64,000 bases of DNA from Phormidium tenue FACHB-1052 (GCF_014696675.1 NZ_JACJQN010000002.1:310001-374000); one strand, 5' to 3'; positions 8,438 to 18,776 are shown, counted from the stretch's first letter. The notes: a model not told the origin generated them from the letters alone. A program made the numbers and translations.

Positions 8438-9223
8438 ATGAAACGTCAGGTGATCCAGAATGTCCTGAATTTGCCCGGCATCTCTGGGATGGCGCTCATT
8501 GACGGACGCAACCGCCCATTCTTCTTTGGGCCAGACATCAGCCTCAACTCCCATCAGCAGGATGCCCTCGCCCAGGGTATTCAGCAGGTGGTCGAAACCA
8601 CTCCCACCCATTTCGACACGTTTACCTTTCGCTTTGCTAATCAGCTGGCCCATATCTACAAGCTCGATCAAGGCCTAATTTTGCTGGTGCTGATTACCGA
8701 CCAAATGCCCCTAGCCGACTATCGTACGGCCATTAGTCAGCTCAAGGCCACCCTGGTAGAAGCTCCCCACAATGCAGTGCCGACTTTTCGGCTGTTGGCT
8801 GGCTGCGTCACCCTCGGCGGGGCTAGCACGGTCTCCGGGGTTGCAGCCCCGCCGCTGGAGCCTGCAACCCCCAAACGGGGTACCCTAACTCCAAACTGCC
8901 AGGAGGTCATTGCGGCCCTCAACCACCTCAGCGATGGCGCTACCCAATATCTGGGAAAAACCATGGTGATCAATACTTGGAAGCAATCGCGCCCAGCTCA
9001 CTCCTGGCTAGAGCAGTTTGAAATTCAAAAGGATGGCCACTTTACTGTTGCTGCCGATGGTCAAGCGCCGCTGACAGCCGAACAACACCAGTGGATGAAA
9101 GACTGGGTGACAGCCTTTTTGGGTCGCGGCGGCAGAACTATCCGTAATTTTCAAACCCTGGCTACTGGTCAAACCCTTACCCCTCAGGAGCAGGGGATTT
9201 TGCTGGAGTCCCCCAGCGGCTAG
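8438..9223 (+). CDS. conserved cyanobacterial protein, roadblock-like N-terminus
   Basis: A 261-residue soluble protein. The first ~115 residues (VLNLPGISGMALIDGRNRPFF, later IYKLDQGLILLVLITDQMPL) have the helix and strand pattern of roadblock/LC7 or profilin-like modules. A Pro/Ala-rich linker at ~125-145 leads to a second domain with VINTWKQSRP and QFEIQKDGHFTV segments. I do not recognise the second domain. It may be a signalling or polarity accessory protein, but this is inference. The gene is divergent from rbcR and upstream of a ferredoxin gene. Confidence 0.5.
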   Translation: MKRQVIQNVLNLPGISGMALIDGRNRPFFFGPDISLNSHQQDALAQGIQQVVETTPTHFDTFTFRFANQLAHIYKLDQGLILLVLITDQMPLADYRTAISQLKATLVEAPHNAVPTFRLLAGCVTLGGASTVSGVAAPPLEPATPKRGTLTPNCQEVIAALNHLSDGATQYLGKTMVINTWKQSRPAHSWLEQFEIQKDGHFTVAADGQAPLTAEQHQWMKDWVTAFLGRGGRTIRNFQTLATGQTLTPQEQGILLESPSG

Positions 9224-9315
9224 CTGGGCGAGGCTGAATCGGTTCCCGTGGTTGCCGCTATGCTCTTGAGCTATGACCAGGCTCTTTCCTCTATTCTTTA
9301 ACCCCCGTTGTACCC

Positions 9316-9801
9316 ATGGCCAAAACTGTTCGCCTAGAGCCTATTGCCCAAGAAACCTCCGTTGAAACCAACGGCAACCTGCTTTCGGTGCTTCTAAACA
9401 AAGATTTAGATGTACTCAAGGAGTGCGGTGGCCGAGGGATGTGCGCTACCTGCCATATCTACGTGCAGTCGGGCATGGAGGCCTTGACCCCGATCAACCG
9501 CCGCGAGCAGCGTACCCTAGAGGTCATCACCTCCTGTAAGCCCAATTCGCGGTTGGCCTGCCAGGCCCGAGTGGTGAACAACGGTGTCATCGTCGAGCTG
9601 CCACCGGGGATGTACGTCAATTCGCTCCAAGACATTGAGGCGCTGATTGGCCGCCGGGCTGACCAAGATCTGCTGCACCCCATTACCGGTGAGGTGCTGG
9701 TGGAGCAGGGCAAGCTGATTACGCGATCGACAATGGCCCAGCTCGAGAGCAGCGCTAGCTTTAAGGTGGGCGAATTCTTTAGCCAGAGCAAAGATTTGTA
9801 G
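9316..9801 (+). CDS. 2Fe-2S ferredoxin-type protein with C-terminal extension
   Basis: A 161-residue protein. The N-terminal ~100 residues are a beta-grasp 2Fe-2S ferredoxin with ligands Cys37, Cys43, Cys46 (CGGRGMCATC) and Cys82 (RLACQ); Cys74 is an extra cysteine. The ligand spacing C-x5-C-x2-C is that of the adrenodoxin/bacterial Fdx branch, not the plant-type photosynthetic ferredoxin (C-x4-C-x2-C). The remaining ~60 residues (DLLHPITGEVLVEQGKLI onward) are an extra module of unknown role. It is likely a cytoplasmic electron carrier; the partner is unknown. Confidence 0.75.
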   Translation: MAKTVRLEPIAQETSVETNGNLLSVLLNKDLDVLKECGGRGMCATCHIYVQSGMEALTPINRREQRTLEVITSCKPNSRLACQARVVNNGVIVELPPGMYVNSLQDIEALIGRRADQDLLHPITGEVLVEQGKLITRSTMAQLESSASFKVGEFFSQSKDL

Positions 9802-9894
9802 GCTTGAGCCTGTGGGCTGAGGGGCAATGCCGAACCCCAGAAAACATCTGTTATGGTAGGGCAATGCCGTAGTTGAGTTTTATACCAACCCCCT

Positions 9895-10992
9895 ATGGAC
9901 CCTGCCCCTCCCCTGAGTGCTCGCCATGAGCAGGTGCTTCAGGCCACCATTCGTCACTACATTGCCACAGCAGAGCCGGTCGGGTCACGGGCCTTAGCCC
10001 AGGAATATAACTTGCGGGTGAGCCCAGCTACGGTGCGCAACACCATGGGCTTGCTCGAGAAATATGGACTGCTCTATCAGCCCCATACCTCGTCAGGGCG
10101 AGTGCCCTCTGATTTTGGCTATCGACTCTACGTCGACCGGCTGATGTCGCCGTCGGCTCGGGTGGGTCGCCGGGTTGATGCGGCATTGTCAGAAGAGTTG
10201 CGCTGGATGGGCCGTAGCCTGGAGTCGCTGCTGAAGGAGGCCACCCAGATTTTGGCTCAGATCAGTGGCTACCTGGCGCTGGTGACCGTACCCCAGGCTA
10301 ATACTGTACTCATTCGCCACATTCAGCTGGTGGCAGTAGACGGAGGGCAGGTGCTAATGGTGGTGCTGCTTGACTCGCTGGCCACCCAATCGGTGGTGGT
10401 GCAGCTGCCCGCTGTCCTGGGTGCGGCCACATCGGGGGCGGTCGGAGAGCCCGGTCGGCGGGATCTGGAAATTTTGTCTAACTTTTTGACCCATCACCTG
10501 CGGGGGCGGCCCCTGGCCGATGTGACTACGCTCAACTGGGGCGATCTCGATGCCGAATTTGAGCACTACGGCGTGCTGTTGTGTCAGGCGCTAGGGCATT
10601 TGGCGCAGCGATCGCAGGCAGCCGAAACCCCCCAGCTGGTGATCAGCGGCCTAGCGGAGGTGCTGCGCCAGCCCGAGTTCTCCGATGCCCAGCGCATTCA
10701 GTCGATCGTGCGTCTGCTAGAAGAAGACCAGTCGCAGCTATGGCCATTATTTTTTGCCACCCCGCCCGTGGCGACTCAGACGCTGAAGGGCGTAGACGTT
10801 AAAGTGTGGATTGGCGCTGAAAACCCCTTAGAGCCGATGCAGGGCTGCGCCCTGGTAGTGTCTAACTACACCCGCCACGATACTTCTGTCGGTAGTGTGG
10901 GGGTTTTGGGGCCAACCCGGATGGTTTACGAGAATGCGGTAGCGGTGGTCAAGGCGGCAGCCGATTACCTATCTACTGCTCTTAGCGAGTGA
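9895..10992 (+). CDS. hrcA: heat-inducible transcription repressor HrcA
   Basis: A 365-residue HrcA. The N-terminal winged helix (SARHEQVLQATIRHYIATAE, VGSRALAQEY, VSPATVRNTM) and the conserved TSSGRVPSDFGYRLYVD block identify the family. The central GAF-like domain and the final VSNYTRHDTSVGSVGVLGPTR segment are complete. HrcA represses chaperonin genes by binding CIRCE operators. No chaperonin gene or complete CIRCE element was seen in the window, so it acts in trans here. No clear Shine-Dalgarno precedes the ATG. Confidence 0.92.
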   Translation: MDPAPPLSARHEQVLQATIRHYIATAEPVGSRALAQEYNLRVSPATVRNTMGLLEKYGLLYQPHTSSGRVPSDFGYRLYVDRLMSPSARVGRRVDAALSEELRWMGRSLESLLKEATQILAQISGYLALVTVPQANTVLIRHIQLVAVDGGQVLMVVLLDSLATQSVVVQLPAVLGAATSGAVGEPGRRDLEILSNFLTHHLRGRPLADVTTLNWGDLDAEFEHYGVLLCQALGHLAQRSQAAETPQLVISGLAEVLRQPEFSDAQRIQSIVRLLEEDQSQLWPLFFATPPVATQTLKGVDVKVWIGAENPLEPMQGCALVVSNYTRHDTSVGSVGVLGPTRMVYENAVAVVKAAADYLSTALSE

Positions 10993-11031
10993 GGTATCCC
11001 TGGGAGCAGCCCGAGCCGAGAAGGGAAAAGC

Positions 11032-11589
11032 GTGATTATTACAGAGCTACTGGCTATCTTGTCGATCGCGGCGGCGACGGGGCTGCGGCTGGCGCTGCCG
11101 CTGCTGCTGATTGGCCTGCTGTCTGGCCCTCAGCTTTGGTCTAATGTGCCCCTGCTGTCCCAGTTGCCCCCGGCCCTGGTGCTGGGAGTGCTGGTGAGCT
11201 GGTCGATAGCTGAGCTGATGCTTTCGAAGAGCAGTGCCAGCCAGCGATTTTTTCAGGGTTTGGAGCTGATATTGAGCCCTGGTGTCGGGGCTTTGGCGGG
11301 GCTAGGGGTGGCTCGCACCTTCGGCCTAGAGGGCTGGATCTATCCCCTGATTGGCCTGATCAGCGCCCTGCTGGCCCTGGTAATTCAGCTATTGCAGATG
11401 GGGCTGTTTTTCCGGCCTCGTCGCCCACCCCTGTGGAGCTTTTTTGTAGTCGACGGGCTGTGCATAGTGCTCGCCATACTGGCCTTTGACGCCCCTAACC
11501 AGGGGGGCATCATTGCGCTGCTGCTGCTGTGGCTGGTGATTCGCACCTCTTACCTATGGCAGCACTGGCCCCGGCGATCGCGGTCCTAG
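11032..11589 (+). CDS. DUF4126 membrane protein
   Basis: A 185-residue hydrophobic protein with about five or six predicted membrane segments ([36 protein letters not shown], later [14 protein letters not shown] and [11 protein letters not shown]). It matches the DUF4126 family, whose function is unknown. Translation starts at GTG, preceded by AAGGGAAAA at good spacing. It lies 40 bp after hrcA on the same strand and overlaps the 3' end of the convergent hemH gene by four bases. Confidence 0.65.
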   Translation: MIITELLAILSIAAATGLRLALPLLLIGLLSGPQLWSNVPLLSQLPPALVLGVLVSWSIAELMLSKSSASQRFFQGLELILSPGVGALAGLGVARTFGLEGWIYPLIGLISALLALVIQLLQMGLFFRPRRPPLWSFFVVDGLCIVLAILAFDAPNQGGIIALLLLWLVIRTSYLWQHWPRRSRS

Positions 11590-12749
11590 AGAATGCCCAC
11601 AAAATGCAGTGGGCCACGGCCGCTAACCAGCTCTAGCAGCAGGGCTAAAAAGCCTACCATAGCCAGTCGCCCATTCCATACCTCGGCGACAGGGGTGAGC
11701 CCCCAGGCCGATCGCTCTTGGGGGTAAATTTTGACTTTTTTGTCGGGCTGCACTACGTCGGAGAAGAGCTGGCATGGGGCTTCTAAAGCCTCAGTAACCA
11801 TGTCGGCCATGTCGGCGATAAAACGGGGATGGGTGTTGAGGGCGGGCACGCGGTGAAACCCATGAATACCTGCTTCTTCGGCAATTTCGCGGTACTCAAT
11901 GTCGATCTCTTGCAGGGTCTCAATGTGCTCGGAGACAAAGCTGATGGGCACCACCACCAGATCTTTGACCCCCTGCTGGGCGAGCTGCTCGATCGCATCT
12001 TCGGTGTAGGGCTGGAGCCACTCGACGGGCCCCACCCGGCTCTGGTAGGCCAGGGTGTGGGGATTGGGGCGGTTGAGAGACTGCATGATCAGCTCGGTGC
12101 AGTGCTCGATCTCGCGCTGGTAGGGGTCGCCGGCTTCTTCGACGTAGCTGACGGGCACCCCGTGGGCGCTAAAGAAAATGTGGGCCTGGTCGGGGTTTTC
12201 GAGTTTGTCAAGCTCCTGGGCAATCAGGTCAGCCATGGCCTCGCTATAGCCAGGGCGCTCGTACCAGGAGGGGATGGCGGTGTAGACAATGCGTTGGAGA
12301 GCCGGGTCTTCGAGCCACAGCCGCTCTAGCAGACGAAAGCTGGAGCCGCTGGTACTGATCGAAAACTGGGGATATAGGGGCAGCACCACCAGCTTTTCGA
12401 CCCCGTCGCGCTTGATTTGAGCCACGGCCTCTTCGGTGAAGGGGTACCAGTAGCGCATGCCGATGTAGATATTGGCCTCGGTGCCTTTGTCAGCTAGCAC
12501 CTGCTTGAGAGCGTCGGCTTGCTCTTCGGTGATGCGGCGCAGGGGCGAGCCACCGCCAATCTGCTGGTAGTTGGCCTGCGACTGTTTGGCGCGCGAGCTT
12601 GAGATTAACCAGGCCAGGGGCCGCTGGAGCCAGGGGAAGGGCAAACGAATAATTTCTGGATCGGCAAACAGGTTAAACAAAAAGGGGCGAACGTCGTCGG
12701 GCTGCTCTGGCCCCCCCAGATTTAGTAATAAGACCCCAACACGACCCAT
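11586..12749 (-). CDS. hemH: ferrochelatase with C-terminal chlorophyll-binding-like helix
   Basis: A 387-residue ferrochelatase, which inserts Fe2+ into protoporphyrin IX in the last step of haem synthesis. The N-terminus ([20 protein letters not shown]), the [10 protein letters not shown] block with the catalytic histidine and the [17 protein letters not shown] block are intact. The last ~35 residues form the CAB-like extension typical of cyanobacterial and plastid type-II enzymes, with the chlorophyll-binding motif [12 protein letters not shown] and a hydrophobic helix that anchors the enzyme in the thylakoid membrane. In known cases this helix links haem synthesis to chlorophyll status. 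Confidence 0.95.
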   Translation of the reverse strand: MGRVGVLLLNLGGPEQPDDVRPFLFNLFADPEIIRLPFPWLQRPLAWLISSSRAKQSQANYQQIGGGSPLRRITEEQADALKQVLADKGTEANIYIGMRYWYPFTEEAVAQIKRDGVEKLVVLPLYPQFSISTSGSSFRLLERLWLEDPALQRIVYTAIPSWYERPGYSEAMADLIAQELDKLENPDQAHIFFSAHGVPVSYVEEAGDPYQREIEHCTELIMQSLNRPNPHTLAYQSRVGPVEWLQPYTEDAIEQLAQQGVKDLVVVPISFVSEHIETLQEIDIEYREIAEEAGIHGFHRVPALNTHPRFIADMADMVTEALEAPCQLFSDVVQPDKKVKIYPQERSAWGLTPVAEVWNGRLAMVGFLALLLELVSGRGPLHFVGIL

Positions 12750-12824
12750 GGCACTGTAGTGGCTCTAAAGTAAGTACTCATACCCCAATTATTCTACAAG
12801 CTGAATGAACGGTTTCCGACGTTG

Positions 12825-13119
12825 ATGGCTTCCCCCGCGGCTTTAGATGACGCGATCGCAGCGCTCAACAACCGCCTCAAAGCCGCCCGCCTGGGGCTCC
12901 AGGTAGAGCGTCGGGGCGATCGCCTCAAACTGTGGGGCACCCTACCGCCGCGACAGCATCAAAACTCGGCCCCAACAGCAGCGCATTCCCCTCACGCTGC
13001 CCGCTACCCCAGCCGGACTCAAGCAGATTGAGCGCGAGGCCAATGGGATTGCTGCCTAGACAATCAAGCACCGCTTTAGCTGAGCCAACTATCTGACCCC
13101 AGCAGGAGACGGAGTTCCA
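12825..13119 (+). pseudogene. decayed cyanobacterial phage-type integrase, N-terminal remnant
   Basis: The first ~43 codons (ALDDAIAALNNRLKAARLG, then a VERRGDRLKLWGTLPP block) match the N-terminus of cyanobacterial tyrosine recombinases. The similarity then moves to another frame near 12945-12960 (TRPQQQRIPLTLPATPAGL), showing a frameshift. Further on that frame carries TAG at 13057 and TGA at 13081, where a Gln and the Trp of an FxWxxYL motif would be expected. Nothing of the catalytic domain (Arg...Tyr) is found. It is the relic of an integrated element; no att repeats were identified. Confidence 0.65.
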
Positions 13120-13512
13120 GGTTGATCGGTTGCCCAGACTGAGGCCCACCTGGGTAGCGCCACCCTGCACTGATGCCGTGCAGGCGGCTCTGCAACCAGG
13201 CACTTGGCAGACCCCTTTGTAGCTCAGGCAGTAGAGAAGACGAATACTTAACGATATGCTAAGAAACATTTAGCTTAGATGGATCGGCTCTTTCCTTTAA
13301 GCCGTTAGGCAAGTCGCCAAGAGCCTAAACAGGGTTGTAGTTGTTATCAGCAAAAGGGCAGTGCTTTTTGTGGCGAATGGCAAATCTACCTAATCTACTG
13401 GCTCATAGTAGCTCCATAGACAGATGCTAAGCGGCCTGGCCCTGTGGCGGGTCCAGTCTGGTTACTGTCTTTTGGCATCGGCAGCATCTACTGTTCTGGC
13501 TATGCCCAACCG
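13120..13512. other. intergenic region, possible further integrase debris
   Basis: No intact gene is seen. The first part may extend the decayed integrase in yet another frame (a 30-codon stretch near 13100-13215), but similarity is too weak to claim. The last ~150 bases must contain the promoter of the multidomain regulator gene. Confidence 0.4.
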
Positions 13513-15939
13513 ATGAAAATTTTACTTGTTGAGGATGACCCCTCTACCCGAGAACTTTTGGTCTTTCACTTGACTGCGGCCCGCTACACCGTGGAACAGG
13601 CGGCTGACGGCCTCATTGCTCAGGAGTTGGCGGCCCTGTGGAACTACGACCTAATTTTGCTAGATGTGAATATTCCTCGGCTGGATGGCCTTAGCCTGTG
13701 CCGTTACCTGCGGGGGCAGGGTGTCTCTACCGCGATCTTAATGCTCACTGCCCAGGCCAAAGACGAAGATGTGATCACCGGGCTAGACGCCGGGGCCGAC
13801 GACTACGTAACTAAGCCCTTTGAGGTATCTCAGGTGCTAGCTCGCATTCGCGCTCTGCTGCGGCGAGGGGCGCGAGCGGCCACCATTCCGCCGCTGGTGT
13901 GGGGGCAGCTATGCCTTGACCCAACCCTGGCCCAGGTCACCTTTAGCGGCCAAGTCGTGCCCCTCACACCGAAGGAATACAGTCTGCTGGAGCTGTTTTT
14001 GCGCCATCCCCAGCGAGTGCTGAGCCGCAGTGCCATTCTCGACCACCTGTGGACAATCGACGATTCGCCTACTGAAGGGGCGGTGACCAACCTGGTCAAG
14101 GATCTGCGCAATCGCCTCAAGCGCAGCGGCGTGGTCGAAAACTTAATTCAGACGGTATATGGGCTAGGCTATCGCCTTCGCGATTTGCCGCCAAGTTTGG
14201 TTCTAGGGACAGTCAATAACGGCTTCCACGGGCCTAGTGGTGGGGCTCAGGCAGAGACTAAGCCGCTGGTTACCACGCCCAAGAGCAAGGCTTTAGAGGC
14301 GATCGCCGCTCGGTTTCAGGCGTCGCTTCAGCAGCGGTTGGCGGTGGTCGAGGCGGCGGTGCGATCGCTCCAGGCGGGCAGCTTGCCGCCCCAGCAACGG
14401 GCCATTGCTCAAGATGAGGCCCATCGGCTAGCCGGTGGGTTGGGCACCTTTGGCTATGACGAAGGCTCGACCCATGCCCGTCAGATCGAGCAGTTACTGG
14501 GCGATCGCCCCCTACAAACGACAGAAGTTGACCAGCTCTCTCGCCACCTGCTCGACCTCAAGCAGACGCTAGCTTTAACCCCTAAACCAATCTCGACCGA
14601 GATCGACGGGGCGATCGCGCCGATCCAGCGCCATCTGGGGGTAGCCCTGGCGGTGGAGCCGAAATTGCTCACCCGCTTGCAGGTCGATGCCGCCAGCCAT
14701 GGCTGGCACCTCGCTCAAGCCACCGACCTGAGCGAGCTTTTGCAGACCTTGGCCCAGGGCCGAGCGGAGGCGGTGGTGCTCACCCTCGACCAGAGCGCCC
14801 CTTTGGCTGAGAAGCTGGCCCCCCTGCGGGAGGTCAAGCACCGCTTTCCCCGGATGCCGGTGCTGGTCTTGACCGGCCACGACAGCCTAGAAGAACGGGT
14901 GCAGGTGGCACGTCTCCAGGGCGATCGCTACCTGGTAGCACCAGCCACCCCAACCCAAATTTTCGATATCCTAAACCACCTCTTGCCGGAAACCCAAGCG
15001 CCCGAGGCCCAGGTGATGGTGGTTGACAACGACCCCATCACTCGGGGTGCCATTACAGAATTGCTCACCCCCTGGGGTCTTCAGGTCACAGAGCTGGGTG
15101 ACCCCAGCCAGTTTTGGGAGGTGCTGCGCCAGGTGCAGCCCGACTTACTGCTCTTGGCCTTAGAAATGCCCACCTTTAGCGGCATCGACCTGTGCCAGGT
15201 GGTGCGCCAAGACTCGCGATTTGGCAACCTGCCCATTCTGATGGTAGCGGCCCATCCTGACACCGTGACCGTGCGCCAGGTATTTGAGATGGGGGCCGAC
15301 GACCTGATCGGCAAGCCCATCGTGGGGCCAGAGCTGGTCACGCGGGTGCTAAGCCGAATTGAGCGATCGCGACTGCGCCAGCAAATTGAGCAAATGCGCC
15401 ACCATCAGGCTCTCTACTGGACTCAGCAAGAAACCACCGACCCCCTTACCCAGGTGGCCAACGGCCTGCACTTTGACGCCTTTTTACAGCAGCAGTGGGA
15501 GCGTCACTGCCGCGACCAGGCTCCGATCTCGCTGATTTTGTGCAGCCCCGATCGCCTCTATACCTACTATCAAGTGTACGGACAGCAGGCGGGCGATGCT
15601 GCCCTGCGCCGCATTGCTCGCACCCTGCACCGCACCATCAACCCCAACATTGACCTGGTGGCCCGCTGCGGCGACGATGAATTTGCCGTTGTGCTGCCCA
15701 ACACCAACCTAGATGGGGCGCTGCGGGTGGTCTCGCGCATGCAGCAGGCCGTTACCGATCTCAAAATTCCTCAGCCCAGCCCTGACGGGGGCAGCTACAT
15801 TACCCTAAGCTTAGGCATTGGCGGCACTACCCCCACCGGCAGTCTCTCCAGCGATCTGCTATTGAAAACCGCCGACCAGGCCCTTAAGGATGCCAAAGGG
15901 CGCGGCGGCAACACCTTTTGCCTGTACCCAATGTGCTGA
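13513..15939 (+). CDS. multidomain response regulator: REC, OmpR-type wHTH, HPt, two degenerate REC, GGDEF-like
   Basis: An 808-residue regulator starting MKILLVEDDP; an upstream GTG adds 23 unrelated residues. Domains in order: a receiver (1-115; phospho-acceptor Asp51 in LILLDVNIP), an OmpR/PhoB winged helix (~125-225, ending QTVYGLGYRLRD), an HPt-like helical domain with His304 in DEAHRLAGGLGTFG, a receiver-like domain (~370-495) with no obvious acceptor Asp, another receiver (~500-620) with Ala549 in the acceptor position (LLLLALEMP), and a GGDEF-type domain (~645-805) whose motif reads GDDEF. Only the first receiver and the HPt look phosphorylatable. It starts a three-gene signalling operon. 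Confidence 0.85.
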   Translation: MKILLVEDDPSTRELLVFHLTAARYTVEQAADGLIAQELAALWNYDLILLDVNIPRLDGLSLCRYLRGQGVSTAILMLTAQAKDEDVITGLDAGADDYVTKPFEVSQVLARIRALLRRGARAATIPPLVWGQLCLDPTLAQVTFSGQVVPLTPKEYSLLELFLRHPQRVLSRSAILDHLWTIDDSPTEGAVTNLVKDLRNRLKRSGVVENLIQTVYGLGYRLRDLPPSLVLGTVNNGFHGPSGGAQAETKPLVTTPKSKALEAIAARFQASLQQRLAVVEAAVRSLQAGSLPPQQRAIAQDEAHRLAGGLGTFGYDEGSTHARQIEQLLGDRPLQTTEVDQLSRHLLDLKQTLALTPKPISTEIDGAIAPIQRHLGVALAVEPKLLTRLQVDAASHGWHLAQATDLSELLQTLAQGRAEAVVLTLDQSAPLAEKLAPLREVKHRFPRMPVLVLTGHDSLEERVQVARLQGDRYLVAPATPTQIFDILNHLLPETQAPEAQVMVVDNDPITRGAITELLTPWGLQVTELGDPSQFWEVLRQVQPDLLLLALEMPTFSGIDLCQVVRQDSRFGNLPILMVAAHPDTVTVRQVFEMGADDLIGKPIVGPELVTRVLSRIERSRLRQQIEQMRHHQALYWTQQETTDPLTQVANGLHFDAFLQQQWERHCRDQAPISLILCSPDRLYTYYQVYGQQAGDAALRRIARTLHRTINPNIDLVARCGDDEFAVVLPNTNLDGALRVVSRMQQAVTDLKIPQPSPDGGSYITLSLGIGGTTPTGSLSSDLLLKTADQALKDAKGRGGNTFCLYPMC

Positions 15940-15956
15940 GTTGACTCGACTTTGCC

Positions 15957-18776
15957 ATGAAGTTTTCTCTGCGCAACTTGCTCATCGTGCCGTTTTTGCT
16001 CCAGGTGATTGGCATTACGGGGCTGGTGGGCTACCTGTCGTACCGCAGTGGAGAGCGGGCCGTGCAGGATATCGCCCGTCAAATGATGAGGATCACAGGT
16101 CAGCGGGCCAGGGAAAATCTCGACGCCTACCTGCAAACGTCTCGCTTTGTGGCTCAGACCAATGCCTATCTGCTCGAAACCGGGACGCTCAGCAGCACCG
16201 ACCTAGCTACCCTGGAAAGTCACCTGGTAGAACAGCTCCAGCTATTTCCGGAGCTGACGGGCATGGTCGTTGCCAACGAGGCCGGTGCGTTTCTCAACAT
16301 CGCTCGTCAAGCCCCACCAGGATTTTTCTCGGTGCGGCAGCGGAATGTGACCGTGGTCGACAACCGGCTCTACCGCTACCAGCTAGATGTCGCTGACCAA
16401 TCTAAGACTTTGCTGCCGCCGATTCGGCAGGGCTACGACCCCCACCGTGATCCCCCAGATAACCCGTGGTATGCAGCAGCTCAATCTAGCCCCCAGGGCC
16501 TATGGCGGCTAGTGGTGAGCCTAGAGCGAGGCGACGAACAGCCTCAACTGGTGATGGTGCGGTTTGTCCCCTTTCAAACCCCAGAGGGAGAGTTTGGCGG
16601 TGTCTTTAGCACCGGCATTTTGCTCACGCAGCTAGGGGAGTTTTTGCAGCAGCTAATTCCAAGCGGCGAGGGTCAGATTTTCTTGATTGAGCCCGACGGT
16701 CACCTGGTGGCGACCTCCACTGGAGAGCTGCCTTTTGATCAACAGCCGCGTTCTGATCCGGCGCAGAATGTAGCGTTGCAGTCTCGCCGACTGGCGGTGG
16801 GGCAAAGTCGTAATCCACTCACTCGGACGGTGGCGGCCCACTTGGTTGCCGACTATGGCAGCTTTGTGAACGTGCGATCGCCCCGCTTTTCCCACCTCCA
16901 GTTTGACCAAAAACAATATTTTGTCCAGACAACACCGCTCCAGGGCGACTTGAACTGGCTACTGGTCACCGTAGTACCGGCCTCTGAATTTATGGCCAAC
17001 ATCTATGCCAACACAGCCCGTACGGCCCTGCTGTGCGCCCTGGCCCTGATGGGATCGATCTGCCTAGGCATTTGGACGGCGGAATATATCGCCAAGCCGA
17101 TTTTGTCGCTACAGCGGGCAACCCAGGCCATGACTGCTGGGCTGGCTGTGGTGCCGCCCACCCAGCCCAGCACCATTCAGGAAGTCGAAGCCCTGCGCCA
17201 GGGGTTTGACCGCATGGTGGGTCAGCTGGTGTCGTCATTTTACGCTCTCAAGGATCGAGAGAACACGCTGGCTACTTTTTTGAACGGGGTGCCCGTGGCC
17301 CTGAGCGTACACGACCAGTCGGGGCAAATGCTGTTTCTCAATACCAAGGGCAAAGAGCTGTTGGTGAATGGCATTATGCCCGCCGACTCTGGACAACTCG
17401 CAGAAACCTATCGGCTCTACCGGGCCGGCAGCGACGAGCTATACCCCACCGACGAACTGCCGGTGGTGCGCGGGCTGCGGGGTGAAACCGCCTACACCGA
17501 TGACATTGAGGTCGAAGCTGGCGATCGCCGCATTCCCCTAGAGGTACACACGATCCCAGTGTTCAACAGCCTGGGGCAGGTGCTCTACAGCATCAATACG
17601 TTCCAAGACATTACTGAACGGCGACAGGTCGAGCGATTTCGGGTTGACTACCAGCGCGAGCTAGAGCATCAGGTAGCTCAGCAAATGGCTTCACTGGCGG
17701 CCAGTGAGGCCACCCAAAAGGCTCTGATCAACGCCATTCCTGACCTACTGATGCGCCTGGGGCGGCAGGGTTTCCCGCTGGCGATCTATAACCTAGAGTC
17801 GGTGAACTGGCTGGGCGATCGCAGCCAGCTCTACGAGAAGAGCATGTATGACAACCTGCCTAGCCCCATTGCCCAGGAGCGCCAGCGCTGCGTCAATCTG
17901 GCCCTAGAGACGGGTAGCATTCAGCGCCAGGAGTACGAGTTTGTCGCCGGGGGCCAGACGTTCTACGAAGAGGCACGGATTATTCCGGTGACCCAGGACG
18001 AGGTGCTGGTGGTGGTGCGCGACATCAGCGATCGCTACCGCATCGATCGCCTCAAGGATGAGTTTATCTCCATCATCAGCCACGAGTTGCGCACGCCCCT
18101 AACGGCTATTCGTGGGGCTCTAGGCATTTTAGAGTCGGGGGTGCTGCACAACCGGCCCCAGAAAGCCCAACAGATGCTGGGCATGGCCCTCAACAATACT
18201 GAGCGACTGATTCGGCTGGTCAACGACATCCTCGATCTGGAGCGCCTAACGTCGGGCCGCATTGAACTCAAGCTGGAACCCTGCCCCTTAGACGAGCTGA
18301 TGGTGCTAGCAGTCAACGGGGTAGAGGCGATCGCCGTGGAGGCCAACGTCACCATTCAGGTCACTCCCGCCGCCGCTACAGTGCTGGCCGCCCCCGATGC
18401 GGTGGTGCAGACCCTCACCAACCTGCTGGGCAACGCAATCAAATTTTCTGAGGCGGAGAGCAAAATTTGGCTGACGGCGACCCTGGTCTCCACTCCTAGA
18501 GTGATGGCTGCTTCTGACATAGCTGGGGAACAGCCAGGTTGGGCGCGGGTTGCAGTCAAAGACCAGGGACGAGGTATTCCAGCGGCGCGTTTGGAGACGA
18601 TTTTTGAGCGCTTTCAGCAGGTGGATGTGTCAGATTCACGGCAGCGCGGGGGTACCGGGCTGGGGCTGGCCATCTGCAAACAGATTGTGGAGCAGCACGG
18701 CGGGGAAATCTGGGCAGAGAGCCAGGTCGGCCATGGCAGTACATTTTTCTTTACGCTGCCGCTGAAGGGATCATGA
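15957..18776 (+). CDS. membrane sensor histidine kinase: dCache, HAMP, two PAS, HisKA, HATPase
   Basis: A 939-residue kinase. Transmembrane helix 1 (~8-28) and helix 2 (~353-373) enclose a ~320-residue periplasmic dCache-like sensor domain. HAMP follows (~374-425, AKPILSLQRATQAMTAG), then two PAS domains (~435-555 and ~580-695), the HisKA box with His709 in IISHELRTPLTAIRG, and a HATPase domain with NLLGNAIKFS, DQGRGIP and GGTGLGLAICK. It should autophosphorylate on an extracellular or envelope signal and pass phosphate to the adjacent regulators. It begins 17 bp after the multidomain regulator and overlaps the next gene by four bases. Confidence 0.9.
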   Translation: MKFSLRNLLIVPFLLQVIGITGLVGYLSYRSGERAVQDIARQMMRITGQRARENLDAYLQTSRFVAQTNAYLLETGTLSSTDLATLESHLVEQLQLFPELTGMVVANEAGAFLNIARQAPPGFFSVRQRNVTVVDNRLYRYQLDVADQSKTLLPPIRQGYDPHRDPPDNPWYAAAQSSPQGLWRLVVSLERGDEQPQLVMVRFVPFQTPEGEFGGVFSTGILLTQLGEFLQQLIPSGEGQIFLIEPDGHLVATSTGELPFDQQPRSDPAQNVALQSRRLAVGQSRNPLTRTVAAHLVADYGSFVNVRSPRFSHLQFDQKQYFVQTTPLQGDLNWLLVTVVPASEFMANIYANTARTALLCALALMGSICLGIWTAEYIAKPILSLQRATQAMTAGLAVVPPTQPSTIQEVEALRQGFDRMVGQLVSSFYALKDRENTLATFLNGVPVALSVHDQSGQMLFLNTKGKELLVNGIMPADSGQLAETYRLYRAGSDELYPTDELPVVRGLRGETAYTDDIEVEAGDRRIPLEVHTIPVFNSLGQVLYSINTFQDITERRQVERFRVDYQRELEHQVAQQMASLAASEATQKALINAIPDLLMRLGRQGFPLAIYNLESVNWLGDRSQLYEKSMYDNLPSPIAQERQRCVNLALETGSIQRQEYEFVAGGQTFYEEARIIPVTQDEVLVVVRDISDRYRIDRLKDEFISIISHELRTPLTAIRGALGILESGVLHNRPQKAQQMLGMALNNTERLIRLVNDILDLERLTSGRIELKLEPCPLDELMVLAVNGVEAIAVEANVTIQVTPAAATVLAAPDAVVQTLTNLLGNAIKFSEAESKIWLTATLVSTPRVMAASDIAGEQPGWARVAVKDQGRGIPAARLETIFERFQQVDVSDSRQRGGTGLGLAICKQIVEQHGGEIWAESQVGHGSTFFFTLPLKGS

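Noticed and set aside
11829-12329. A 166-codon open frame antisense to hemH.
   Set aside because: Same reason: it lies wholly inside a certain gene, with no start signal and low-complexity translation.
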